This document shows, one piece after another, positions 22,297 through 34,859 of a stretch of 64,000 nt of DNA. Made by a program: the position numbers and the translations under genes. Each line of letters opens with the position of its first letter. Within the stretch, counting starts at the first letter, position 1. Source of the stretch: Enoplolaimus lenunculus (Eukaryota; Nematoda; Enoplea; Enoplida; Thoracostomopsidae); contig JASANG010000693.1 in NCBI GenBank assembly GCA_030248215.1, positions 1 to 64,000 of the forward strand, read 5' to 3'. Below the pieces are notes generated by a model. The model was not told where the DNA came from. It saw nothing but the letters and a program-made list of their open reading frames with translations, and ran no database searches.

Positions 22297-25200
22297 TCAA
22301 GCATTACGCTTTGGCAACAAAATCGGAACCAATCCACAATGTGTCGGTGTCCATGTCTGATTTGTAGCAACCTTTCCCCCATGCTGTATTACAAACCCTT
22401 CTTCTGCTTTGCCGTTGTCATCTTCTTCGTTCGTTTCCATGGAAATTTCATCATAAAACATCGTAGTTGAGTCCGGCTGAAATTCACTTGGCACACTGCT
22501 GTTCGTTGGTGAATACCGATTTGGCGATTTTCGTGGCGGATACAAGCCAACGCCGCTGGTAGCTAACTTGTTCGCTGATACTAAGATTGATCCTCCCGCT
22601 GCAGTAATTTCGCCGTTGAGCTGTTCTGATTGGTTGTTGATGACATCATTTTTCATCATGTTTTGTTTGAATTCATCATTAATCGAATTTGATTGTCCGT
22701 TAATGACGTCATTTATTATAATGTTACTGGTGAATTCGTCATTGATCGAATCGGATTGCTTGTTGATGACGTCATTTGCTATGATTTTTCGCGCTAAATC
22801 ATCACTGATCGAATCTGATTGGTTGTTGATGATGTCATTTGTGATCGCTGGACATTCGCCTTTTGTCGCAAAACACGCCGACTCGAGATGTTTGTTCAGG
22901 TAAGATTTCAACGCAAAAGCTTTATTACAACGGTTGCATGTGTGTTTCTTGAGTCCAGAATGAGTTTGCATATGTGCACGTAGATTACTGCGATCCGCAA
23001 ATGCTTTACCTGAAATAAATACAAAATTATCAACTACAACACTCTATAGAACAAGCTTAAAATAACCAATCACACTTTGACATTAGAAATAATACCAAAG
23101 ATGCAAAATTTCTCCAGTACGTCATCTATTTATTTTACTGCTGTTTATTTAATAAAATATTTTCTCTAAGCATTCGAAAAAAATCATTTCAAAAATTATA
23201 GAGCAAGATCACGGACGGACGACTTCTACCCTCGACTCCGTGACCCCGATATGATCCCTTCAGAGTGGCGTACCGATGTTTTTAACGGGGGGTAAGTACC
23301 GGTAGCAAAGAACAGCAAAATACTGGTTCTCAAACTGGGCACCTCGTTACAATAGTTCCATAAAGCATGTATCGTTGCATACTTAAGAGGTGGACCAAGG
23401 ATCCTCCTGTCGGCACGCAACATATCCTAAACTTAGGGTTGATACAGTGACAGCGAAAGCGCCCGACAAACCCTCAATTTGGTGCCCTGACTCTTCGAGG
23501 ACTCTCGTCTTAGCGTGCTAAAAAATTTTCGGGAATTGAAATGATAAAGAGCTGTGAAACATTTTATTGGCGCACCCTCGTACACTGTAAATTTAATGTT
23601 GATTTTAACTCAGAGTGAGCTAAGTCACTCAGTCTGAGTTAGTACTATCAGAACTCAGAAATTTGAGTTGATTCGATTCATTTTAAGTTAATTAGTCAAC
23701 TTACATAGAGTCAACTCAATTCAGAGTGAGAATCAACTCAACTGAGAGCGAGTTAATGTTTACTGATATTAATTCAGAAATAACCAGCTCGCGAGCTGAA
23801 TTGATTAATCAACTCATTGGAATGTACAGTGTATCTGTTTGGGTGTGGGTGATTATCCTAACGCCGACCCTGGGTTGAAACTTACCACAATGAGCACAAC
23901 CAAACGGTTTTTGCCCGGTATGTGACCGCATATGTCCTTGAAGTAGCCATGGCCTACTAAATGCCTTCCCACAAACGCTACATTTGTGCTCGAGTTTGTG
24001 AGTTAGTAAGTGCATACTCAGAGCTGGCATGCTCACGTAGACCTGAAAAAAAATAAAATATTTTGAGCCATGCGGTTGAAAACCGAGGACAGGACACCGG
24101 GCCCGTAGCCAGACGGGTTCGTTTCGCTGCCATCCCCGCAGAACCAGTTCTAATCATAAGTGTATAGGTGACGACATTGTGAATTATAAGTTGTCGGGTG
24201 ACGAATTATCGGAAACTGACTATGGTTGGACGAGGGGGGTGAATAAAGATCTGATTTAGTGTTTGTTTTTCTGTTTTAATTCGGCTCCAAGAGTTACTGG
24301 TGGACCAAGAGCAGGCCACCCAGGCCTATTACCTTTTATTAGCGATCAAAACCAAAATTTGGTATAAAGATTTAGCACTAAAATTGCGTTTGGCTTCTCG
24401 TTTGTTTCGCTCGCGAGATTTTTTCACTATTACGCACAAGGAAGAATGAGAAAAATGTTATTTTGGGGGGAACTGAATAATTTTAGGATGTCCGTCCAAT
24501 TGCAATTCAAGATTGTTTACTTTTACACCGAGTCTATTTGAGGGGGCACGCCCTAATGCCCCCCCGTCGGAACGTTCTTGATTACGCAACCGTTCCAGTC
24601 AGAAATTACTAGAACCGCCGCTGCCCGGGAGGGTAAAATGGGAGGAGACGAAAATAGCATACTTACCCTATCGCATTCAGGACACTTTTTGGCGTGAACG
24701 CTATCCAAAGGGCGATGGGTTTGCTTGTGACGCGACAAATTTGACGAAGTCGCATAAGACTTTCCACATTGGCCACACGTGTAACGATGCCCAGGCCCAG
24801 TAGTGGCCGGAGTCGGTCCTCCATGACTTCGAGGGCTTCCTTTCTTCGGTCCTTGCCGATGGCCGGTCCCGACGCCAGACGTTGTCCGGCGTCGTTTAGA
24901 TCGGCCGTCTGTAACGAATAAGGCGTCGTAGGTATAGCCAACTGTGACGCCGTCTTGAAATGCGGACGCCGACGATTGGGTGCCACTGAAATTAAAAATG
25001 TCAAATTTTGTAATTTAAAATTTCAAATTTTCTATCTGAAACACAACTGTAAAATTGGCAGAAATTATTTTAGTTTCTTTTTCTGTTCCGTGGCACAAAT
25101 TTTAATAAAATGAACACGGACATTTCAAACTTTTGGGATTTTCTGAAATTGTCAGCAACTCTGACACGACCGTGTCTAAAAACCTCTGTACAAAATTGCC

Positions 25201-27260
25201 AAAATAGAGGGTTCGACCCCTGAAACACGCCTCCCGCAACACCGTTGCCTAAGGGTTGAGCAGCTGACCTCATTCGGTTCAGACTATGCCGCTCAATCGT
25301 ACCTTGAGGTAGTTTCTACCGTTGAGCTACGACTCAACGTTCTATCAGGACTTGATTTCAACTCAGGTTTCAACGTAACAAAATCGCTTGTTCCATTGTT
25401 CAACTGAGGTTTGCTTGTTTGTTCGTTCGCATAAACGCTTTGCTGTTGACTTGGGTTGAACTCGCGTTTACATTTTCGCCATTTACCCTGAGATAGCGAG
25501 GGCTTCTGGGTGGCCTCGAGTTCTCGATTGGATAAAGTCGATTTCGTTGCTGTAGAATTAAACACCGGTGGGTAAGCGCTTTCGGATCCAGGACTGCTTC
25601 GAAGTTCCTGTTCTGTCGACGGAGGTGAGACGCCGTTGTAACCGGAAACGGGAAATATTGACGGTCCGGTCCGTAAGTTACTTCCGGTGTCGGCAGGCCG
25701 AGTAAGAGCCTTGGCCGTCGTTGGAAATTGTGATGCGATTCGATTGAAGTGAAATTGTAATTCAGCAATTGCGATTAGTTGTTGAAGATAGCCTAAAACT
25801 AACTAGAAATCGTTTAGGGCTCATATTCTCAAATGCGTATAGCACCAATCATCAGTTAGCGGTAGGTTTTCAAACTGACGAACAACTGCAATTGCAGATT
25901 TCAAAATTGGTACAGAAGTAGGGCAAATCAAACGCGAATAATGTGCTGAATTTCGTCCATCACCATGCGCTGGTTCCAAAGTTACGGGACTTATTACCAA
26001 CTGGTGATAGGTGTTACACACATTTGAGAATACGGGCTACGGAGTATAATCTTGATTTTGTATACGGAATAGTGTGTCTACCCGTATATAAACCTTTCTG
26101 GCAAACGAAGGTTGGCGAATGAGACTAACAGTCATTACAGGATTAAACTAAACTCATTGTATCAGCCGTTTCCACACTGCAAAAAATGGTGAGTCAAATT
26201 GACACTCTCCGAAATAGGCTTTTCGAGATTACACAAATTGAGTCAAAATTCAACTCCGCCAGAGTCAAATTCGATTCACTGCGACGAACGACTGACTCTG
26301 CCGGAGTCAAATTTGACTCAGTTTGTGCAGTCCCGAACAACAACCTATTTCGGAGCGAGTCAATTTGACTTACCATTTTTTGCAGTACAGTCGTCAATTG
26401 AATAGAACAACTGTCAATAATTTAATGTTTGTTGATAGCCTATTACAAACTTGTGATAAATACTGTAACTAATTCTGAAACTAAAATAGGTAAAGTCCTA
26501 AAATTCACATTTAGCTTACCGTTCTGGCCAGCATATGGAGTATTTTGAAACAAACTGGGTAAAATGGCCGAGATTCCATTATTCACCGTCGTTACGGAGT
26601 ACAGTGCTGCTAATCCAGCTAAAAATTGTTCACTTAACGCCTCGTTGATCTCAATCTTGCTCCCAGTTCCGGTATTAGCTTTACCCACAGGTTGAGCACC
26701 GTTTGATTGAGTTGAATTCAACCCAGACTTTACTCGATGCACGGAAGAACCTGTGTCAACCGTAGTTGAATTTGACCCTGGGATCAAAGGAAATATACTT
26801 GAAGTAGACATGGCGTGGCTTATATTGTTCAAATATGTGACTGGTTGTGTCCAAGTTTTTGAATTGTTAACGTTGACGTTTGATTTGACAATATTTGGAG
26901 TAGACATGGTGTGGGTTATATTTTGCAAATTTGCATTCAGTTGTGCCCAGTTTTTTGAACTTATGTTCACGCTTTGTCTCGTAGCCGGATTTGAATCAAG
27001 GTTGGTTGATTTTGGAAGACAAGGTTTTGAAACTGATTTTCGACTTAAATTCGTTGGAGTTGACGCTGAATTAGGCTTAATGGTCACCTTTTTTACCGTT
27101 AGGTTCAATGGGACGTCAGGACTTGTTTGAAGATCCATGGTATTGCCAGATGCAGGAGAAGGTATCGTAAGCATAGCGTACGGTTTTAAGCTTTTTAACG
27201 GTGACGGATACATATTTTTAATGCTGAATTTAAGTTTAGATTTTCCGGAATATATAATAC
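22297..27260 (-). CDS. scrt: Scratch-type C2H2 zinc-finger transcription factor, 5 exons seen, 5' end missing
   Basis: Nuclear repressor of the Snail superfamily, which binds E-box sites; Scratch members act in neural differentiation. Exons on the minus strand: about 27260-26520, 25792-25303, 24985-24667, 24042-23886, 23009-22297. Phases agree at every junction. Counting from the Met at 27213, the chain is 790 residues. PLNLTVK (about 35-41) resembles the CtBP-binding motif PxDLSxK. A basic SKRRR stretch lies before the fingers. Five fingers follow: 465-485, 496-516, 522-542, 550-570 and 578-599. They include [34 protein letters not shown] and [10 protein letters not shown], which identify Scratch rather than Snail. 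The last finger is C2HC. Residues 600-790 form a long tail with a 21-residue tandem repeat. No SNAG start (MPRSFLVKK) is present; the acceptor-like site at 27261 suggests it lies on an upstream exon. Confidence 0.93.
22609..22839 (-). repeat. 63-bp in-frame coding repeat in the Scratch tail
   Basis: Three full units and a partial fourth encode [45 protein letters not shown] and [12 protein letters not shown], each starting a 21-residue period. The repeat keeps the reading frame and differs between units, so it is not a sequencing stutter. Two units contain the palindrome TGACGTCA in the DNA. The segment is acidic and polar and is probably disordered. Confidence 0.85.
23583..23831 (+). mobile_element. 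family D MITE in the last Scratch intron
   Basis: CACTGTAAATTTAATGTTG to TTGGAATGTACAGTG with TA flanks. Ends 55 bp downstream (in gene direction) of the exon 4 donor at 23885. Confidence 0.88.
24290..24620. mobile_element. degenerate family P-related element in Scratch intron 3
   Basis: Shares GCGTTTGGCTTCTCGTTTG and TTTCGCTCGCGAG with the P copy at 34099. Termini are eroded (GAACCGCCGCTGCCC at the right). Confidence 0.4.
25818..26041. mobile_element. family R MITE in Scratch intron 1
   Basis: Inverted ends GGCTCATATTCTCAAATGCG and ACATTTGAGAATACGGGC. Subterminal AATCATCAGTTAGCGG and CCAACTGGTGATAGG are also inverted. Related ends occur at 32090-32200, 39500-39610 and 47336-47400. Confidence 0.7.
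26175..26396 (+). mobile_element. family C foldback MITE in Scratch intron 1
   Basis: CACTGCAAAAAATGGTGAGTC left arm, GACTTACCATTTTTTGCAGT right arm. GACTC/GAGTC motifs throughout. Overlapping ORFs on both strands are its inverted halves. Confidence 0.88.
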
Positions 27261-27371
27261 CTAAATAACAACAAAACACATATATACTAGTCAACGTGGT
27301 TGCAATATTTAGACCATCAACAAACAAATTTCATTCACGAAAATTTTTGCTGGAACTACGCCAAAATTAAG

Positions 27372-27538
27372 GGTCCACGTAAAGATCAGGAGCGGAACGT
27401 TTTTCTGCAGGACTGCACTAGACTGTGCTATAGTTTTCAGACTTATTTTTTACTTAGGCTTAGGCTTGGGTGTAAGCTCATTTATATGCTTCGGAATATG
27501 GTTATACTACTGTAACGGCCCTGTTCTACACACTGGCT
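27372..27538 (+). mobile_element. family A MITE near the 5' end of the known Scratch exons
   Basis: GGTCCACGTAAAGATCAGGA and CCCTGTTCTACACACTGGCT. Flanks AAAATTAA and AAAATTGA. Confidence 0.82.
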
Positions 27539-27539
27539 A

Positions 27540-28740
27540 AAATTGAATATAACGCTTCGTTTTCGGCAATTAAGACTTTAAAAAATGTAATTTGTTTTGT
27601 TCGAACCCCAGTCACAGTTCACAAACGTGGGCTGTAAATTTTCGTGCCCTAAAACCTAAGAACAAAACTTTTTAATCCCACAAAATTTATGTAATCTATT
27701 TTCTCAAATATTAACATTATCATGCCCAACACGTATAAGATTGATCTGTTAAAGTCCAAAGATACCAAATATACCCTCGAAACGGCGTCTTTTAAAGTTT
27801 CAACTCGAAATCTCTTTAATCCAACAAAGCTTAGAGCGAATCGTTTCTATCTGACTTTCACAAATACCGCAAAAATTTAGCAGCAAATCTTGGCCGAGGG
27901 CGTACACGTCCGGTAGAAATTGTAAGGATAAACCTGGACGTCCCAAAATATCTCCTGATCCAATAAAACAAACAATCCACTGTCGTTAAACTTTAAAGTA
28001 TCCTTCTGTATCCGGAAATCTTATTGACTCAACGGCCGGGTATCCTTTCTGGAAATGAAATGCTGGTTTACGCTTCGCGAACTTGGTCCTTATAACAACA
28101 ATAAAAGCATTAATGTTTCACTTATGGTCTAAATGACAAAGAATTATAAGATCGAAAAAGATTATCTTATCTCAAGCCTATACCCAGATCGGAGGGGGTC
28201 AGCCTCTTACCTTTTTTTCTGAATCAATATCTGCCAGGTGGGACCGATCCGTGTAATTATTATTAGCGATTTGCTAATATTAATTTGAGAACAATTATTT
28301 TAGTAAATTTTTTGGCAGTCGGAATGTTTTTAATTTTGTTTTTGAAATGTTGTAAACCGTTTATATATTTAGTAAGCCAAAATAGGTTATTTTTCGGTTT
28401 TCAAAACACTTGTGCGGAGTTATGAATTACAGGATATAAACTGGTAGACGTTAGTTGGATAAACCTAACATCTCTTAAGCCATTCTTGCCAAAGTTGTCT
28501 TAAAATTAGCCTAAACTGATACGTACGTACCAGTAAGAACACACACAACCGCTGCAATCATCTTGATACTTTTATGCGGTTTGAAAAAATACAAAATTAT
28601 TTTAGACTCGTTTCTTTGGGATTTTAAATTTTTTAAAATTTGTGTTGCTAAATTTTGAAATTTTTAACTGTTCAACTAGAGATTTGAAATTTGATTCAAC
28701 TGAACCGTTGGATGGTTAAATCTGCCAATGGTACCTACCA
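27540..28740. other. no supported feature
   Basis: AT-rich unique DNA on both strands. I searched here for a SNAG-encoding first exon of Scratch and did not find one. Confidence 0.5.
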
Positions 28741-28744
28741 GACA

Positions 28745-28933
28745 CAGTGCAAAAAATGGTGAGCCAAATTGGCTGTCTCCGAAATAGGTTCTACGGGACT
28801 AAACAAACTGAGTCAAATTCTGCTCCGCCAGAGTCTAGTTCGCGTCACTGAGTCGCGCGCTTGACTCTGGCGGAGTCGAGATTGACTCAGATTTCGGATA
28901 CAGTCAATTTGACTCACCATTTTTCGCAGTACA
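28745..28933 (+). mobile_element. family C foldback MITE
   Basis: CAGTGCAAAAAATGGTGAG to TTGACTCACCATTTTTCGCAG. Slightly shorter than the other copies. Confidence 0.82.
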
Positions 28934-29014
28934 GCTCACCATGATATATGCGGCTAAAGCAATGGATGTATTGGGATCAGCGCTCTTTGCAATAAAAAGA
29001 CCAAACTTTTAAGG

Positions 29015-29110
29015 ACGTCGCATATTCTGCTAAAACTATAAAAGAGTAGGCTTAGATTTTAGATTAAACATTTTGTTCATCCTTAAGCTTAGGAATACAC
29101 TTTTTTCAAC
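29015..29110 (+). mobile_element. family F fragment
   Basis: CTATAAAAGAGTAGGCTTAG, TTTTAGATTAAACATTTTG and CTTAAGCTTAGGAATACAC follow the F order, both ends missing. Confidence 0.55.
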
Positions 29111-29821
29111 ACTTCAACTTTTATGTTAAAGAATGCCCCAATCGAATATCTCCAAATTTAAAATATTTTTACCGATTTAGTCAAACTAAACGGTCTCAGA
29201 GTCGGCGTAAGATTGAATTGCCAGCTGCTAAACTGCATGTTTTAGTCAAAACCTTAACCATATTTAAGATTAAAATAAGTGCGTCTTATGACTAAATTTT
29301 GATTTTTATCTAATTTCTACAACTATTTTTGCAAAAGATTGCATGCTCAGCTATATATAAATAAATAAACAAATATAAATATATATGTATATATAAATAT
29401 ATATATAAATATATTTGAATATATATTTATATATAATATATATGCCGCTTTATAGGTTCATGTCAAGATTCCTTATTGTATGTTTACGCTTGAGGAATTT
29501 TTTGCCTAATCTTGGATCTTTAAGTTAAAAATTCAATTTTAAGCTAGAATTCTTATTCTGAACAATCTGTAGACCCTAAGTTAACGTCTCTATTTACCAC
29601 AAATCCCCGTGGTAACTTTGCACGTTGCACCGATTTTAACCACGAAGTAAATGTTTCAGTTCAAGAGATATTCTCACCTTAAAAAGAAAAGTTTTTCAAG
29701 CTCTTGTACACGTGTCTCTCACTCACAGGTTAAAGCTCAAATTTTGCTTACGTTTAGGTAAAGGCTTATCTAAGCCTAAGCCGTTGTCTAAGCCGTCAAC
29801 GAAATTTAAGCCCGAGTCTAA

Positions 29822-29972
29822 GGTTTGAGCTATACTTTTCCGTGCCGGACACCGTCGCTATATGTTGCTAGCAAAACTATAGGTGAAATCTATTTAATAG
29901 CATGTGATAATTTAGAATATACAAATTTTTTCTTGCTGCCGCTTGCCGTCGAGTATAGCGCACCCCTAAGCC
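29822..29972. mobile_element. family H foldback MITE, diverged
   Basis: TTTGAGCTATACTTTTCCG left and GTCGAGTATAGCGCACCCC right are inverted copies of the H ends. Confidence 0.6.
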
Positions 29973-30510
29973 TTAACTTTAAATATGGGAAAGAGTGTTC
30001 ACTGTACAAAATTTATTTTTTATTCCAAAACCTTGGCGGCAGAGCCTTTGACCAATCACCAATAATTTTTCAGCTTATACCACACTCTGTTACTCAATAC
30101 TAAACAGCAAACTGCAATTATAACATCGCTTAGTGTGAAATAAAACTAAATTCTAACAATACACTATCCTCAAATGACCTTAATCATTTTTACATCGCGT
30201 CTCGGATTTCCTGTCATTTCATTCGTTGTTTGCATTTCGCTTAATTCCGCAACAACCAATAGCGTTCACGCTGGAGTTATATTAATAATGATGACACGCT
30301 GTGCGATGAAAATTAACCAATCAAAATACACCATGATGGTTTTGCCCACGCTAGGGATGTCTCGTTTTCTGGTGAGACAGCAAAAAGTAGGCTTAGGTTT
30401 TAGACTATTCTCTTTGCTTAGGCGTTATACTTAAAATTTATTTTGCAAATGTTTTTCAAAATTTACCATTCTTGGATGTTTGACAAAACATTTTTATATC
30501 TCGAAAATGA

Positions 30511-30615
30511 CCCATGTAAAGATCTGGGGCGGAACGTTTTTCTGTGCGACTGCAATAGAGTAAGCTTAAGATTTAGACTATGTTTTGCTTGGCTTAGGCT
30601 TAGGAATGGTCCGTT
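30511..30615 (+). mobile_element. family A MITE, right end missing
   Basis: CCCATGTAAAGATCTGGGGC through AGAGTAAGCTTAAGATTTAG, ends in TTAGGCTTAGGAATGG. Confidence 0.75.
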
Positions 30616-30778
30616 TGTTTTAGTTTTTTACTTTTGATTACGATGTTATTAATTAAAAAAAGATTTGCTAACATTCAAACATTCAACTAATTTCGTTCAG
30701 TTCAATTCAACATCAACTAGTTTAACTCCAAAATTTTCTAGCTTCTCAAAACAAAAAATTAGTCTATAAGGTACATGT

Positions 30779-30942
30779 GGTCCATGTAAAAAACAGCGGC
30801 GGAATGTTTTTCATGCGGGACTATAGAGTAAGCTTGAACTTTAGCCAATTTTTTTCGCTTAGGCTTAGGTATAAGCTCATTTTACGTAAAGGCTTCGGCA
30901 TACGCTTATACTACTGTTATTGGCCTGTTGTATACGTTGGCC
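30779..30942 (+). mobile_element. family A MITE
   Basis: GGTCCATGTAAAAAACAGCG left, CTGTTGTATACGTTGGCC right. Only one TTAGGC unit survives. Confidence 0.78.
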
Positions 30943-30999
30943 GCACAAGCTTGTTATATTACAATACAGGAGAAAACGGGTACGTCACTATAGCCCTAT

Positions 31000-31270
31000 T
31001 CATACGTGCAAGTTTTTGCAGCGAGAACTTGCCGCTGCGACTTGCAATTGCAAGTTTTGTTCATTATCCCGTTCGAAAAACTTACAGCTGCAAATAATTC
31101 ATTAAAAATCAAAGCTAACAATTTATTGCACAAGTGTGAATAACTATGCAAGTTCAATGAATTTATTGCAGCCGCTTTCTCACTGGCTGATGAAAAAATG
31201 CAAGTTCTGCGCGCCATTTGCAGCTGCAAGTTCTCGCAACAAAAACCGGCACGCGAGAACAGAGTTTAAA
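31000..31270. mobile_element. family I element, copy 3
   Basis: CTATTCATACGTGCAAG left; right arm contains TTCTCGCAACAAAAACC. Shares CACAAGTGTGAATAACTATG and TGATGAAAAAATGCAAGTT with copy 2. Confidence 0.75.
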
Positions 31271-31299
31271 CAATTTAATAACTTCAAAATATTATTATC

Positions 31300-32560
31300 A
31301 TTAATGCTTCAACAACTTACAATCTGATTGTTTCAAATTTGTTAAAATTTTCTTAACATTTAAATTCAATCAATTTTACAACGAAGCGACCGTACTACAA
31401 TTTATTTATTAAAATACGAAATTGTTACAGAACACACGGTAAACACATGTTTTATACGATTGGATCACATGTGCTATGCGAGGAGGTTTGAACCTGTATG
31501 CAAATTTATAATATTGTTGACCTTGAAAGACCTTTATACGCTTTCACCTTCTACGACTGTTCTACCTTGCCCCTCCGAAATACCCTTGGGATATAGACGA
31601 AATTTTATTTCAGGGGTGAAAGTGTATGCTTAAGTTTAAAATTCCTGCTGACGAGGGTTGCGAGCGAAACAAAAAATTTCTGACCCCATAAGGGGCCAAC
31701 TTGTTTATTTTTAATATACTTTCAACAATTTCAAAGGGGTGTTTACAAGTTGTATTCCCCACTTGTGCAACGCCAATGGTCGCCGACAATCAGGAACAGC
31801 AAAACAGCGTCAAATAAACGTGATGAAGCGAGAAACGAGTATATTTCTTAAATTTTGAAACAATTGAAAATTAAAATTTACTAAAAATTTTAAAACAATC
31901 GACTATCACAAAATGTTAATTGTTTAAATTTTAAGACATATATATATTGGCAGGTTTAAACGATTGTCATCTCAAGGTTTAAGTTGAAGAATAAGTTTAA
32001 GTATTATGTTATTTTTTTGAAGATAGGTTTTAATAGTCTTTGAAATTAAGTTAAACTTCTGGCAACTGAGTACTTAAAATTGACACAAGACATATCAAAC
32101 GCGAAAAATGTGCTGAATTTCGCTATTCACTGGTTTGAAAAATACAACTACTATACTACCCCGCTGATGATAGGTGCCACAGATGCACGCTACCCGCGTA
32201 AAATTTTCAATAAAAAACTTGAAACCAGATAATGTAGAAAAACTTATCCTGCGTTATAAGTGATCAAGAAAACGTACGGCACCTACCGTACGGAAAACGA
32301 CCCAATCAAAAATTATCGCTCCCTAAAAGATTAATGAAACATTTCTTTTTCCTCCCTAAGGGAATCAATTAACCCCTGTGATTCAAGCGATTAAATGCTT
32401 AAAGGTGCCGCAATTGACCAAACTGAAATCTTGTTCTGGGAATAGAATGAGTAACATTTCTGCTAATTGCTAGCCGTGAATTCATACAGCAGCAGTGTTT
32501 GGTCAATAAGGGATACAAAGGGTCTCAGTGAAACCGCTAGAAAAAATGGACGATGCATAT
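31300..32560. other. no supported gene; partial family R ends
   Basis: AT-rich. 32090-32200 contains ATCAAACGCGAAAAATGTGC and TGATGATAGGTGCC, which match the right half of family R. Otherwise nothing. Confidence 0.45.
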
Positions 32561-32580
32561 GCGGCGCGCTACTAGAGTTC

Positions 32581-32781
32581 GGCCCATGTATAGATCAAGA
32601 GCGGAACGTTTTTCTGTGGGGCTAGAAAAGAGTAAACTAAAGGTTTACAGTAATTTTTTGCCTGGCTTAGGCTTAGGCTTAGACTTAAGAATATGCTCAT
32701 TCTTACGCTTAGGCTTAGGCTCCTGCTTAGGCTTATGAATATGCTTATAATACTGTTCTGCCCCTATTTTTTACATTGGCC
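32581..32781 (+). mobile_element. family A MITE
   Basis: GGCCCATGTATAGATCAAGA to TTTTTTACATTGGCC. Flanks TAGAGTTC (32573-32580) and AAGAGTTC (32782-32789). Confidence 0.9.
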
Positions 32782-33384
32782 AAGAGTTCTGGGAAGCTCA
32801 TTTGAAGGAGTCGTATTTTTATGATTGATTTCAAAAAGTCCAATCAAGAACCAAATCAGAAAATAGTTTGTCAGTTGTCAAAACGCAAAACCCGAGTCGT
32901 TATTTCAGGTTCAAATTTTTGCCAATAACCCCCCTTAAATGCTAATTTGCAATAAAAACGCTTGGGTGGAATTACGAATGAGATTATGCGAAGTAAGTAT
33001 ACCTAGCATTTCCAAAGTTGAAAGACAAAATTCCAGCAAAATATAACTAAATTTACTCGTTTAGTATCAACGTTCCCTCCTACGGTATCAATCAAAGTCT
33101 CACCTTAGTTGTGTGGGGTAACTTTAACTGATAAAACACTTTTTTGTACTTGACAGAACTCTGAGTGCTGTTTCGATGGCTGTTCAAATTTTAAATTTGA
33201 ATTGAATCTAACTTTTAGCCCAAATCTATTCTAAACCAAAATTAATATTCGCCCAGAAGAGCGTCAAGTATGAAAGGCAAAGGTGTGGGTTACTGTAGTT
33301 TAGACTGTTGCATGCCTGCTCAATACTCGGAGTAAATCCACGACTCAATTTTAACTTTGGAGCCAATGAGTTTCCCGGTAGCAA

Positions 33385-33545
33385 ACCCGTAGCCAGCTCA
33401 CCGTGCTAGGGAGGTTAAACAATTTTCAGGAATGGCGTACAAGGGTTTTTGGCGACTAACAAGCATGGTTAAAAATGTTCTTCGGGAAGGTAAATTTCTT
33501 CCACGAGGGCGTAGATTATTGGCGTTCCTAGGCTACGGGCCCGCG
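33385..33545 (+). repeat. repeat M, copy 1
   Basis: CCCGTAGCCAGCTCACCGTG, GGAGGTTAAACAATTTTC, CAAGGGTTTTTGGCG. The same order is seen at 37320-37435, reversed at 57500-57640, and weakly at 52960-53060 and 59460-59760. Confidence 0.6.
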
Positions 33546-34098
33546 CAGTAGCTTATCTGGTATGGGCTGCAATGCATAATCTGTAGGATAAATAATCAAG
33601 CCTCAAAACTTTTAATATTCGAAACAAAAAATTTACAAAATAAGTAAAAACACAAAAAAATTACAGATAATTTCCAGTTAATACAGTAAAACTGATTCTA
33701 ATTCGCTGTTCTGATTCGACAGACTCAACTCTGCACAAAATTGATCAATTTTTAGACTTTTTAAATTATTCTTAAAACCGAAATTTCCAAAATTGTTGTT
33801 TTTTAAAAATTACAAATCTTCGCTGCCGTGTCCTGAAATTAAGCATTCCTATAAATCATCCGCTTCTTCCATTGTTTACCAGTTTATATTTCAACATTCC
33901 AACTCCGTATTTTCAAGTTCAACTATTTTTGCAGTTTCAAAGCCGTAGCTGCCGTTCAAATTGGTTCAACTGACGTTTGAAAATTAGTTCTCGGTTCATT
34001 GAGTATGAAAACTGCTTTTAACTCAGGTTGCTCTACTCGTGGATAGATTTTAAAATTTGATTCATGCTACCTTCTGTCGTCTATTACGTGTCTGAAAG

Positions 34099-34295
34099 CA
34101 GGGCCGGAGCCGCCACCCCCTCATACCCACAATTTGGGGAACCCCATCCATAAAGGGGCCCCCACCCTAACCGGTTGAAATAAAAACCGCTTAAGTTTTA
34201 AAATGCGTCTGGCTTCTCGTTCGATTCGCTCGCAAGTTCGGGGCCCCTCACCCTGGAATTTGGGCACAGCCCCACCCCTGCCTGCTCCGGCACTG
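34099..34295 (+). mobile_element. family P hAT-like MITE with exact 8-bp target duplication
   Basis: Ends CAGGGCCGGAGCCGCC and CTGCTCCGGCACTG. TCTGAAAG lies at 34091-34098 and 34296-34303. GC-richer than its surroundings. CAGGG-type ends and an 8-bp duplication are hAT hallmarks. Confidence 0.9.
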
Positions 34296-34557
34296 TCTGA
34301 AAGTCTAAGCATATCGAGACTCACAGCTACCAGGAAGTTTGTTGTTACGCAATTATCATGAGTATTGCCGGTAATGTCATTAATATTTAAAAACATCAAA
34401 TTTTATAAAATTACTAAAAGTTTAAATCCAATTTGAATTTCAAAGTTAATACACATTTCAAAATGAGTGGAGTTCGAAAAATTAGTACAAGATTCAGATA
34501 CGGACATAGCTGCGATTTTAGGAAAGTGTAGAAGTTACGTTCTTTGAAAATTTCGGC

Positions 34558-34721
34558 GGGCGTAAACATCAGTGGCAGAACGTTTTTTTCGCAAGACTGC
34601 ATTAGAGTAAGCTTAAGCTTTAGACTAATTTTTTATATAGGTTTAGGTATAGGCTCATTGTTACGTTTAGGTTTAGGAATATGCTTATGCTACTGTTACG
34701 GTCCTGTTCTATGCATTGGCC
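34558..34721 (+). mobile_element. family A MITE
   Basis: GGGCGTAAACATCAGTGGC left, CCTGTTCTATGCATTGGCC right. Flanking AAATTTCG and AAATTTTG. Confidence 0.82.
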
Positions 34722-34859
34722 AAATTTTGAAAGATGGGGTATGTTAAAAATTGAAAAAGTATCAAAAACCTCTGTACAAAAAAACCCCAAATAATTGGCC
34801 TTTTTCGAATTCTACTTGTTGTTCGACCCAATGCAAAACTGAGCATTGTAATGAATAAA

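Noticed and set aside
22568-22903. Plus-strand ORF opposite Scratch exon 5
   Set aside because: Shadow of the in-frame repeat on the other strand.
24663-25004. Alternative frame through Scratch exon 3
   Set aside because: The other frame encodes the first two zinc fingers and joins its neighbours in phase.
26753-27130. Plus-strand ORF opposite Scratch exon 1
   Set aside because: Antisense shadow; the minus strand has the correct splice phases.
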